Below are positions 1-6,588 of a DNA stretch of 8,325 nucleotides, piece by piece (position 1 is the first letter of the stretch; every line of letters begins with the position of its first letter). The translations under genes and the position numbers were made by a program. Location: contig JASFYU010000076.1 in the NCBI GenBank assembly GCA_045046905.1, positions 1 to 8,325 on the forward strand, written 5' to 3'. The stretch is from JASFYU01 sp045046905 (GTDB taxonomy: Bacteria > Bacteroidota > Bacteroidia > Flavobacteriales > Flavobacteriaceae). The notes under the pieces were generated by a model. That model was not told the origin of the DNA. It saw only the letters and a list, made by a program, of their open reading frames with translations, and made no database searches.

Positions 1-13
1 GCTCTTCCGATCT
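1..13. other. Residual Illumina sequencing adapter at contig end
   Basis: The window opens with GCTCTTCCGATCT, which is identical to the 3' end of the standard Illumina TruSeq adapters. The reading frame of the following glycosyltransferase gene becomes family-like only from base 14 (tyrosine codon TAT). These bases are best treated as untrimmed library sequence rather than genome. A chance genomic match of 13 bases exactly at the first base is possible but unlikely. Confidence 0.88.
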
Positions 14-1555
14 TATCGTAGAGGCAGTGCGATTCCTATAAAGAACACCATTCTGAATCGTTATTATTTCAAAAATATAATCACCTATATTCTAGTAAAC
101 TCCCAGGCGACAAAGGATACCGTCTTGGTGAACAACCCCTCACTTTTTCCAAAACATCACATAAAAGTCATCTATAATGGTTTGGATATCGATGAATTTT
201 TAAAAAAAGAATACAATCAGGTCTATCAATCCTCTCAGAAAAATGAGACCGTACTTGTAAATTTAGGGAGACTGGAATTTCAAAAGAATCAAAAATTTCT
301 AATCCTTCTGGCCGTCGAGCTCAAAAAAAGGGCATTGACCTTTAAAATTCTTATCGGCGGAGAGGGTAGGCTGAGGAATTCTTTGGTGCAAATGCGTAAA
401 GAACTTGGGGTAGAAGACGAAGTTATATTGTGCGGATTCATTGATAACCCTAAAGACATTATCCATTGCGGAGATATATTCTTATTGCCATCACTTTGGG
501 AAGGCTTTGGATATGTTTTAGCAGAGGCCGGTCTCTGTAAAAAACCCGTTGTCGCATTTGATACAAGTAGTAACCCCGAAATTGTACTACAGAACAAAAC
601 AGGGTACCTCACAGCGGTAGATAACGTTAGTGCATTTGCAGACAGGGTAGAAAAACTCATACAAGACCCGCAGCTTAGAAATAAAATGGGGCAAGAGGCT
701 TTTGAATATATCAAAAACACTTTTGATGCAAAAAAAATTCTTGCCAATATCGAGGAATACTTGGTAATACCGACCAAAGATAATAAGCTGACCGCCCTTT
801 TGATTACCTTCAACGAAATAGACCATATTGCTCAAATTCTCCAAAATATTCAGTTCGCCGATGAGATTATTATAGTTGATTCATACAGTACCGATGGTAC
901 TGTGGAAAAAATAGAGGAGTTTCATAATGTTAAACTCATTCAAAGAAAATTCAAAAACTATACGGATCAGAAATCGTTTGCAATGCAGCAGGCTACTCAT
1001 GATTGGGTACTTTTCCTCGATGCCGACGAAAGAGTAACACCCGTTTTAGAAAGTGAGATATTAAATACAATAAACTGCGATTCCTCCAATGCAGACGCTT
1101 ATTATTTCCGTAGGACATTCATGTTTGAAGATAAGGTGCTACATTTCAGCGGTTGGCAAAGCGATAAAAACTACAGGCTCTTTAGAAAAAGTAAGACTAG
1201 ATTCGCAAAGGAAAGGATTGTACATGAAACTTTAATCGTAAAAGGAAAATCCGATGTGCTCAAAAATAAATTAATCCACTATTCCTATAAAGACTATGAG
1301 GATTATAAGGGTAAGATGATAAAATATGGGCAAATGAAAGCCTTGGAGGAATACGAAAAAGACTATACACCAAACTCTTATCATTTTGTACTTAGGCCTT
1401 TTTACAAGTTTTTCAATCACTATATATTACGATTGGGAATTTTAGACGGAAAAAAGGGAGTCATCATTTGCTATCTAAATGCTCTTGGGGTGTATTCAAG
1501 ATATAAAGAACTCAAACGCCTTAGAAAAGTTGAAGAAAACCAAACCAGTGAATAA
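14..1555 (+). CDS. Bifunctional glycosyltransferase, GT4-GT2 fusion (5' partial)
   Basis: The protein probably transfers sugars in cell-surface polysaccharide or lipopolysaccharide synthesis at the inner face of the cytoplasmic membrane. The frame is open from the first base past the adapter, so the ATG-less upstream part (starting YRRGSAIPIKNT) is coding and the N-terminal acceptor half of the GT4 domain is lost off the contig. 513 codons remain. The GT4 half shows VIYNGLDIDEF, NLGRLEFQKN, IGGEGRL and the E-x7-E motif EGFGYVLAE (from base 500). A short linker near bases 765-785 leads straight into a complete GT2 domain: ALLITFNE, IIVDSYSTDGT, and the metal-binding DxD in FLDADER (from base 1013). 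The basic, aromatic C-terminus (RLGILDGKKG) is typical of WaaE/KdtX-like enzymes and may lie on the membrane. These two families are usually separate genes. There is no stop or ATG at the junction, so I take the fusion as real. Sugar and acceptor are unknown. Confidence 0.88.
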   Translation, partial: YRRGSAIPIKNTILNRYYFKNIITYILVNSQATKDTVLVNNPSLFPKHHIKVIYNGLDIDEFLKKEYNQVYQSSQKNETVLVNLGRLEFQKNQKFLILLAVELKKRALTFKILIGGEGRLRNSLVQMRKELGVEDEVILCGFIDNPKDIIHCGDIFLLPSLWEGFGYVLAEAGLCKKPVVAFDTSSNPEIVLQNKTGYLTAVDNVSAFADRVEKLIQDPQLRNKMGQEAFEYIKNTFDAKKILANIEEYLVIPTKDNKLTALLITFNEIDHIAQILQNIQFADEIIIVDSYSTDGTVEKIEEFHNVKLIQRKFKNYTDQKSFAMQQATHDWVLFLDADERVTPVLESEILNTINCDSSNADAYYFRRTFMFEDKVLHFSGWQSDKNYRLFRKSKTRFAKERIVHETLIVKGKSDVLKNKLIHYSYKDYEDYKGKMIKYGQMKALEEYEKDYTPNSYHFVLRPFYKFFNHYILRLGILDGKKGVIICYLNALGVYSRYKELKRLRKVEENQTSE

Positions 1556-2117
1556 TTTTACCTCTGAAATAAACCAGTGTATAAAGATACTTGAACAAGG
1601 TAAGCTTATCCTCTACCCTACTGATACGGTCTGGGGCATTGGTTGCGACGCGACTAATGAAGAGGCCGTAAAAAAGGTGTATGCCCTTAAACAAAGAGCG
1701 GATAGTAAAGCACTCATAACCATGGTCGCCAATGATGCCATGCTAGAAAGATACATAGAAAGAGTTCCTGAAGTGGCCTATGATATTCTTGATTTTGCGA
1801 CCAAGCCCACTACCATTATTTATGACCTGCCAAAAGGTGTGGCCAAAAATCTGATAGCCCCAGATAATACCTTGGCGATTCGCGTAGCATCGGACAAATT
1901 TTGCCAATACCTCATCAACAAACTCAAAAAACCTCTTGTATCTACCTCAGCAAATATTTCAGGAACGCCAACTCCCAAAAGCTTTTCCGAAATAAGTGCT
2001 GTAATTTTAAAAGGTGTCGACTATGTAGTAAATTTGCAACGGAATCAAAAAAATGGATTGCCGTCCTCGATTATCAAACTAGCAAATGATGGCACCGTAA
2101 AAATAATCCGTAAGTAA
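1548..2117 (+). CDS. Threonylcarbamoyl-AMP synthase (Sua5/YciO/YrdC family)
   Basis: It makes threonylcarbamoyl-AMP from threonine, bicarbonate and ATP, the first step of the t6A modification at tRNA position 37, in the cytoplasm. The fold is the single YrdC domain: LYPTDTVWGIGCDATN near residues 22-37, the KxR pair in LKQR (K48, R50), and the SxN pair in STSANISG (S134, N136). These match the K-R-S-N nucleotide-binding tetrad of the family. The C-terminal SUA5 domain is absent, as in short YrdC/TsaC proteins. I chose the GTG at 1548 (189 aa): it gives the usual length, starts just before the conserved helix, and overlaps the glycosyltransferase stop by 8 bases. TTG at 1530 or ATG at 1479 (212 aa, 77-base overlap) are alternatives. 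The tight overlap implies translational coupling with the upstream gene. The function is secure and the exact start is not. Confidence 0.92.
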   Translation: MNNFTSEINQCIKILEQGKLILYPTDTVWGIGCDATNEEAVKKVYALKQRADSKALITMVANDAMLERYIERVPEVAYDILDFATKPTTIIYDLPKGVAKNLIAPDNTLAIRVASDKFCQYLINKLKKPLVSTSANISGTPTPKSFSEISAVILKGVDYVVNLQRNQKNGLPSSIIKLANDGTVKIIRK

Positions 2118-2172
2118 GTCAAAGTAAAACAAGAGTGTAGAAAGCTCAAGTGACAAACCATAAGACTCTAGT

Positions 2173-2196
2173 GGGGTTTATATCATTTTAAACTCC
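2173..2196 (+). terminator. Weak stem-loop between sua5-like and cca genes
   Basis: GGGGTTTA (2173-2180) can pair with TAAACTCC (2189-2196) as 8 base pairs with one G-T wobble and an 8-base loop. There is no T-run after it, so it is a poor intrinsic terminator. It lies within the 115-base gap between the two genes. No TAnnTTTG promoter is visible in that gap, so read-through into the next gene is plausible. Confidence 0.25.
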
Positions 2197-2232
2197 CAAT
2201 ACAGGCTCTACTCACATTCTACGAAACAAACA

Positions 2233-3669
2233 ATGCCAAAGCAAAATCTCAAAATAGCCCTTCGAGACCCTATTTTCACCATCATTGTACAATCCGCCAA
2301 AGAACTAAACTTGGACTGCTATGTAATTGGTGGCTTTGTACGTGATTATCTATTGCAGCGCGAAGCACCCAAAGATATTGACATTGTTGCTATTGGCAGC
2401 GGAATTGAAATTGCAAAAAAAGTAGCTTCAAAACTACCGGGAAAACCCCATGTCGCTATTTTTAAAAACTTTGGGACTGCGATGCTAAAACATGATGGTA
2501 TCGAACTAGAATTTGTAGGCGCAAGAAAAGAGAGTTATCATAGAGCTAGTAGAAAGCCTATTGTTGAGGACGGCACTCTGGATGATGATCAAAAAAGAAG
2601 GGATTTTACGATTAATGCTTTGGCAATATCGCTGAATGAAGGTGATTATGGAGCACTGTTGGATCCCTTCGATGGCATTGGTGATCTGGAACGAAAACTC
2701 ATTCGCACACCTCTTGCACCGAGTATTACATATTCCGATGACCCCCTTCGCATGATGCGTGCTATTCGGTTTGCTACACAATTGAATTTCGAAATCCATC
2801 TAGAATCTCTTCAAGCCATTACTGAAAACAATACACGTATCAATATTATTTCTGCCGAACGTATCGTAGACGAGCTGCATAAAATAATGGCAAGCAAAAA
2901 GCCTTCGGCCGGTTTCTCTCTTTTGCATAAGACAGGGCTTTTACCACTCATCTTACCTGAGTTGACCGCATTGGAAGGCATAGAAGAAATTGAAGGTCAG
3001 CGACATAAAGATAATTTTTGGCATACTTTAGAAGTTGTAGATAATATTGCTCAGATGACCGATAATCTTTGGCTACGTTGGGCCGCCTTATTACATGATA
3101 TCGGAAAGGCACCGACGAAAAAATTTCATAAAAAATTAGGGTGGACATTTCATGGTCATGAATTCATCGGCTCAAAAATGGTATACAAACTATTCAAACG
3201 TCTGAGAATGCCATTGAATGACAAGATGAAATTCGTACAAAAAATGGTATTGATGAGCTCGCGACCTATTGTTCTATCAGAAGATTTTGTCACCGATTCT
3301 GCCGTTCGCAGATTGGTTTTCGATGCAGGCGATTATGTTGATGACTTAATGACCCTTTGCGAGGCAGACATCACAACAAAAAACCCCAAGAAGCAAAAGA
3401 AATACAAAAATAACTTTAAAGTAGTTCGTCAAAAAATCGAAGAAGTCGAGGAACGGGATCAAATTCGGAATTTTCAACCCCCCGTTAGCGGCGAGGAGAT
3501 TATGACCGCCTTTAACCTAAAACCTTCAAAAGAGATCGGCCTTATCAAAGATGCCATCAAAGAGGCCATATTAGACGGTGAAATTCCGAACGAACCAGAA
3601 GCCGCCAAAGATTTCATGATTCAAAAAGGCAAAGAAATGGGCTTAAAATTGTCTAACAAAGAAAGATGA
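2233..3669 (+). CDS. cca: CCA tRNA nucleotidyltransferase with HD domain
   Basis: This class II nucleotidyltransferase adds or repairs the 3'-CCA end of tRNAs using CTP and ATP. In order: head domain with GGFVRD (33-38) and the metal-binding DID (D48, D50) of the polymerase-beta-like fold; RRDFTINALA (122-131); the DDPLRMMRAIRF segment (169-180), which belongs to the nucleotide-recognising region; a tRNA-binding helical domain with AERIVDEL (208-215); then an HD phosphohydrolase-like domain with H264 in FWHTLE and HDIGK (288-292). A lysine-rich stretch near residues 390-405 could contact RNA. At 478 aa it has normal length for the Bacteroidota form. A poly(A) polymerase is the main alternative in this superfamily, but the HD domain and lineage favour CCA addition. 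The ATG has no Shine-Dalgarno but an A-rich leader (ACGAAACAAACA). Its stop overlaps the next start (ATGA). Confidence 0.95.
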   Translation: MPKQNLKIALRDPIFTIIVQSAKELNLDCYVIGGFVRDYLLQREAPKDIDIVAIGSGIEIAKKVASKLPGKPHVAIFKNFGTAMLKHDGIELEFVGARKESYHRASRKPIVEDGTLDDDQKRRDFTINALAISLNEGDYGALLDPFDGIGDLERKLIRTPLAPSITYSDDPLRMMRAIRFATQLNFEIHLESLQAITENNTRINIISAERIVDELHKIMASKKPSAGFSLLHKTGLLPLILPELTALEGIEEIEGQRHKDNFWHTLEVVDNIAQMTDNLWLRWAALLHDIGKAPTKKFHKKLGWTFHGHEFIGSKMVYKLFKRLRMPLNDKMKFVQKMVLMSSRPIVLSEDFVTDSAVRRLVFDAGDYVDDLMTLCEADITTKNPKKQKKYKNNFKVVRQKIEEVEERDQIRNFQPPVSGEEIMTAFNLKPSKEIGLIKDAIKEAILDGEIPNEPEAAKDFMIQKGKEMGLKLSNKER

Positions 3670-4682
3670 AGAAAGATGATAAACTCGTAATATACTGGCT
3701 TTTAACCGGCTGCGCCCTAATATTTATCATGGTAGTCGTCGGCGGCATAACAAGGTTAACTCACTCAGGCCTATCCATTTCAAATTACAAACTGATTAGC
3801 GGCACCATTCCTCCAATGAATGAAATAGCATGGGAAAAAGCATTTGATCTCTACAAACAATATCCTGAATATAAAAAAATCAACTCCCATTTTACAATAG
3901 ATGATTTTAAGAGCATTTATTTTTGGGAATGGTCACACAGGGTCATCGGTAGAATGATAGGGCTCGTCTTTATAATTCCCTTTCTGTATTTCTTGATACA
4001 AAGAAAACTCAAAAAACCCACAATTAAAAAATCGATTATCTTGCTTTTTTTGGGTGTTTTTCAAGGCTTTTTAGGCTGGTATATGGTAAAAAGCGGCCTG
4101 GTTGACAGGCCAGACGTAAGTCATTATAGATTGGCAGCGCATTTGATTACCGCCTTCATTACTTTTGCCTATACATTGTGGGTCGCTTTAGACCTAATCT
4201 TTCAAGAGAAAAAAGAGATAAACATACGATTAAGGAATATAATCGGACTGGGCTTCGCCATTTTGGTAGTACAGATTTTTTGGGGCGCTCTTGTTGCCGG
4301 CCTCGATGCTGGCTTTATTCATAACCATTGGCCCTTAATGAATGAGGGCACTATAATGCACGAAACTGTTTTAATAGAGCAAATTCCGCTATGGAAGAAT
4401 TTTGTTCATGGAAAAAGTGGCGTTCAGTTTGTGCATCGATATTTGGCTTATATTGTCCTTGGTTTTATCATTTATATCTGGTATAAAACTAAGGGTATGT
4501 CATTATCTAGGTCGCAGAAAATAGGAGTCACTAGCCTACTCCTCCTCGTGTTCGTACAATTCATATTGGGTGTTTTTACTCTGGCATACGCCGTTCCGGT
4601 CGTGTTGGGTGTTGCGCATCAGGTTTTTGCATTTTTCCTTTTAGGCAGCATGACATTTGTGCTTCATAGATTTTCAAGGTGA
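3666..4682 (+). CDS. ctaA: Heme A synthase (COX15/CtaA)
   Basis: It oxidises the C8 methyl of heme O to the formyl group of heme A for aa3-type cytochrome oxidase, in the cytoplasmic membrane. The 338-residue sequence has eight hydrophobic segments (roughly 9-29, 97-113, 123-141, 155-178, 190-212, 259-274, 286-308, 312-334). Heme-ligand histidines are at H91 (EWSHR), H159 (YRLAAH), H257 (FVHRY) and H318 (VAHQ). E88 sits three residues before H91, as the catalytic glutamate does in Bacillus CtaA. The first external loop has the PP...W...F..Y...PEY pattern of the mitochondrial/alphaproteobacterial type and lacks the cysteine pair of the Bacillus type. The start overlaps the cca stop by four bases (ATGA), so the two are translationally coupled. 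No heme O synthase (ctaB) gene is in the window. Confidence 0.95.
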   Translation: MKKDDKLVIYWLLTGCALIFIMVVVGGITRLTHSGLSISNYKLISGTIPPMNEIAWEKAFDLYKQYPEYKKINSHFTIDDFKSIYFWEWSHRVIGRMIGLVFIIPFLYFLIQRKLKKPTIKKSIILLFLGVFQGFLGWYMVKSGLVDRPDVSHYRLAAHLITAFITFAYTLWVALDLIFQEKKEINIRLRNIIGLGFAILVVQIFWGALVAGLDAGFIHNHWPLMNEGTIMHETVLIEQIPLWKNFVHGKSGVQFVHRYLAYIVLGFIIYIWYKTKGMSLSRSQKIGVTSLLLLVFVQFILGVFTLAYAVPVVLGVAHQVFAFFLLGSMTFVLHRFSR

Positions 4683-4683
4683 T

Positions 4684-4720
4684 AGGTCTCGAGTTTTATT
4701 CCATTTTGTTTTCGAAGCCT
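4684..4720 (+). terminator. Possible hairpin after ctaA
   Basis: AGGTCTCGA (4684-4692) pairs with TCGAAGCCT (4712-4720) with one mismatch and one wobble, around a 19-base T-rich loop. It starts two bases after the ctaA stop codon. There is no T-run directly 3' of the stem, so its termination strength is doubtful. It does sit where the upstream operon should end, just before a promoter. Confidence 0.25.
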
Positions 4721-4742
4721 CAATACGGTATAATAGTCGCAA

Positions 4743-4757
4743 AACTTTGTAACTTTG
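4743..4757 (+). promoter_or_regulatory. Bacteroidota-type promoter -7 element (TAACTTTG)
   Basis: TAACTTTG at 4750-4757 is an exact match to the TAnnTTTG -7 element used by the primary sigma factor of Bacteroidota. It ends 19 bases before the ATG at 4777, giving a leader of about 10-15 bases. AACTTTG is duplicated immediately upstream (4743-4749). No clear TTG/TTTG -33 element lies at the usual spacing. A TATAAT (4729-4734) with TTGTTT 17 bases upstream resembles an E. coli promoter, but that is not the expected signal in this phylum. Confidence 0.6.
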
Positions 4758-4776
4758 CCATACTAAAAAATCGTAA

Positions 4777-5271
4777 ATGATTTATAAGATTCGTATAATT
4801 CTTGATGCCGAAGAAGATATTTTTAGAGATGTCGAGGTAGATGCCAATGATTCACTTGAGGAATTTCATAATGTCATTTCTCAAGCCTTTGGGTTTTTGG
4901 GTACTGAGATGGCTTCCTTTTATACCTGCGATGATAAATGGAACCAGGATGAGGAAATTGCGCTATTCGATATGAGCGAAAATGGTTCCGATATCCGTTT
5001 GATGAACAAAACTTTTTTAAAAGATATACTTGATCGAAACCAACCAAAGCTTATTTATGTCTACGATTTTCTAAGCATGTGGACTTTCTTCGTAGAACTG
5101 GCCGATATAGTAGAAAAAGAAAGTGGGCAGTCATACCCTAATGTTCTTTTTAGTTTTGGAGAATTACCCGAAGTACCCCCAGAAAAAAAATTCGTATCAG
5201 ACCCTGTAATCGAGTTTGATGATACCTTTGAAAATTATGACGACCTCGATTTCGATGAAAACTGGAACTGA
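4777..5271 (+). CDS. Plasmid pRiA4b ORF-3-like / IS1096 TnpR-like family protein
   Basis: This 164-aa acidic cytoplasmic protein belongs to the pRiA4b ORF-3-like family, whose biochemical role is not established. Family-like landmarks are the N-terminal strand YKIRIILDAEEDIFRDVEV, the EEFHNVISQAFGF helix (about 29-41), EMASFYTCDDKWNQ (45-58), IALFDMSE (61-68) and LIYVYDFLSMWTFFVEL (92-108). The C-terminal third is very rich in Asp and Glu (FDDTFENYDDLDFDENW), a tail usual in Bacteroidota members. Despite the family names, nothing around it suggests a plasmid or transposon, and these proteins are widespread chromosomal genes in flavobacteria. It has its own promoter and is followed by a 113-base gap before the nucleoid-associated protein gene. 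There is no signal peptide or membrane segment. Confidence 0.85.
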   Translation: MIYKIRIILDAEEDIFRDVEVDANDSLEEFHNVISQAFGFLGTEMASFYTCDDKWNQDEEIALFDMSENGSDIRLMNKTFLKDILDRNQPKLIYVYDFLSMWTFFVELADIVEKESGQSYPNVLFSFGELPEVPPEKKFVSDPVIEFDDTFENYDDLDFDENWN

Positions 5272-5324
5272 CAAAGGGAATAGTTCAGCGCAACAAGCTT
5301 GAAGCCCTACTAAAACATACCATT

Positions 5325-5353
5325 CTGTCAGGGTCTGCACCCTATTTCGACAG
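5325..5353 (+). other. Two-part stem-loop in the gap before ndpA-like gene
   Basis: CTGTC (5325-5329) directly continues into AGGGT (5330-5334). AGGGT pairs with ACCCT (5339-5343) around a CTGC loop, and CTGTC pairs with GACAG (5349-5353) after a 5-base bulge ATTTC. No T-run follows. The stem ends 31 bases before the ATG at 5385, so it could be a transcription attenuator or part of the 5' leader of the next gene. The 113-base gap (5272-5384) shows no clear TAnnTTTG promoter. Confidence 0.35.
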
Positions 5354-5384
5354 CCCAACAATCTATTAACTTATACCTTAATTC

Positions 5385-6443
5385 ATGATTAATCTCTATC
5401 CTACCCAAATCGAAAGCATCTCTTTGCACCGTGTTGGAAATAAAAATAAAAACGAAAGAATATTTTTATCCGAAGAACCCTTTGCACTTAACGATGAGAC
5501 AACAGGATTGCTTAAAGAATATTTTTTTAAGCCCTTTCGTGAGAAAGAAGAGAATTATTTTCAGTTTACAAATGAAATTGATCTTGAGCTCAACGAAGTA
5601 TATAAATATGTTTCAGAAATTTTTACTGATCCTGATAGCGCACATATAAACTCCAAAAAAATAGCAACCCATCTTTTCGAACAGTCTAACCACCCGCATA
5701 TTAAAAGCGGCGAACTGTATGTGGTTTATTTAACTGGTATTTTACTCGATAATGTCAAGGTCGATGCCATTGGTATTTTCAAAAGTGAATTAAAACACGA
5801 TTTTCTTCAGTTTGAAGAAAAAGGCAACAATTTAGACTTAGTCGTTCAACAAGGAATCAACATAAATAAATTAGATAAAGGTTGTTTGATTTTCAATAGC
5901 AATAAAGAAGAGGGCTACAAAATACTTTCGGTAGACAGTAACCGCTACGACGCTAAATATTGGTTAGAAAACTTTTTAAGTGTTGATGCTTTGGCCGATG
6001 ATAATTTTTATACCAAGAACTACCTTAAATTCTGCCAAAATTTTGCGAAAGACGTGGTTTTACCTGCTGAAGATAAACAACAGGAGGTTTTGTTCATGAA
6101 CCGAGCCGTTAACCATTTTGCAAAGAATGACAGCTTTGAAGAAAGCACTTTCTTGAATGAGGTAATGGAAAATCCGGAGTTAATACCTGAATTCAAACAC
6201 TACAAGGTCGAAAAGGGGCCAAAGTACAGTATTGAAGACATTTCTAACTTTGACATCGCCAATAAAGCGGTCTCGGATGCCCGTAAAAAAATAAAAAACG
6301 TCATCAACCTCGATACCAATATTCAGATAAAACTCAATTTTATTAATCCAGAATCAGCGGAAAAATTCGTAGAAAAAGGGTGGGACGAAGAACGCCAAAT
6401 GTATTATTACCTGGTATATTTTAATAAAGAGGAGAAAAGCTAA
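5385..6443 (+). CDS. Nucleoid-associated protein, NdpA/YejK family
   Basis: The 352-aa protein resembles the 37-kDa nucleoid-associated family typified by E. coli YejK (NdpA, about 335 aa). Those members are found on the nucleoid and bind DNA; their precise role is unclear. Supporting stretches are IESISLHRVGNKNKNERIFL at the N-terminus, LLKEYFFKPF, the SGELYVVYLTGI strand and DAIGIFKSE in the middle, and the C-terminal half with KYSIEDISNFDIANKAV and IQIKLNFINPE. There is no signal peptide or membrane segment. It starts at an ATG with an AT-rich leader and no Shine-Dalgarno. It lies downstream of the pRiA4b-like gene on the same strand and may share its promoter. It converges with the minus-strand gene across a palindrome-rich gap. 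I identify the family from overall pattern rather than a catalytic signature. Confidence 0.82.
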   Translation: MINLYPTQIESISLHRVGNKNKNERIFLSEEPFALNDETTGLLKEYFFKPFREKEENYFQFTNEIDLELNEVYKYVSEIFTDPDSAHINSKKIATHLFEQSNHPHIKSGELYVVYLTGILLDNVKVDAIGIFKSELKHDFLQFEEKGNNLDLVVQQGININKLDKGCLIFNSNKEEGYKILSVDSNRYDAKYWLENFLSVDALADDNFYTKNYLKFCQNFAKDVVLPAEDKQQEVLFMNRAVNHFAKNDSFEESTFLNEVMENPELIPEFKHYKVEKGPKYSIEDISNFDIANKAVSDARKKIKNVINLDTNIQIKLNFINPESAEKFVEKGWDEERQMYYYLVYFNKEEKS

Positions 6444-6465
6444 TTAGGAGTCAACTATACTAAGC

Positions 6466-6559
6466 ACACCTATACATAAAAACCTTCTTCGGCCAACTTA
6501 AACGCACTAGCGAGTAAGTTGCCTGCCTTACCCAAAGGTAGGCTAAGCCCTAAAGGTGT
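6466..6559. repeat. Nested palindromic element in convergent intergenic region
   Basis: The 145-base gap between the two convergent genes is largely inverted repeats. An outer pair ACACCT (6466-6471) / AGGTGT (6554-6559) encloses two hairpins. The first is GG-C-CAACTTA (6491-6500) with TAAGTTGCC (6515-6523), containing a small inner CGC/GCG stem. The second is GCCTTACC (6525-6532) with GGTAGGC (6537-6543), with one bulged T and a CAAA loop. On the minus strand a T5 run lies a few bases past the first hairpin; on the plus strand no T-run follows. It may act as a bidirectional transcription end, or be a REP-like dispersed element. The pairing is seen directly; the role is inference. Confidence 0.6.
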
Positions 6560-6588
6560 TGATTAAAAAATACTCCGATGATTGTCAG

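Noticed and set aside
289..844. Minus-strand open frames inside the glycosyltransferase gene
   Set aside because: They are antisense shadows of a gene with intact GT4 motifs; their translations show no domain.
2506..3148. Minus-strand open frames inside the cca gene
   Set aside because: They lie antisense to conserved nucleotidyltransferase and HD motifs and have no features of their own.
4706..4734. E. coli-like promoter TTGTTT-N17-TATAAT
   Set aside because: Bacteroidota primary sigma factors do not normally use this consensus, and an exact TAnnTTTG element lies closer to the start codon.
4777..5271. Plasmid or transposon origin suggested by the family names pRiA4b ORF-3 and IS1096 TnpR
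   Set aside because: No inverted repeats, transposase or plasmid genes are nearby, and chromosomal copies of this family are common in flavobacteria.
5255..5369. Small gene overlapping the pRiA4b-like stop: ATG at 5255 encodes MKTGTDKG, and a +1 frame then stays open to a TAA at 5367
   Set aside because: It needs a frameshift near the AAAGGG at 5273-5278 to give a 37-aa product, the open frame itself has no start codon, and no family is recognised. The hairpin at 5325-5353 accounts for part of the sequence.
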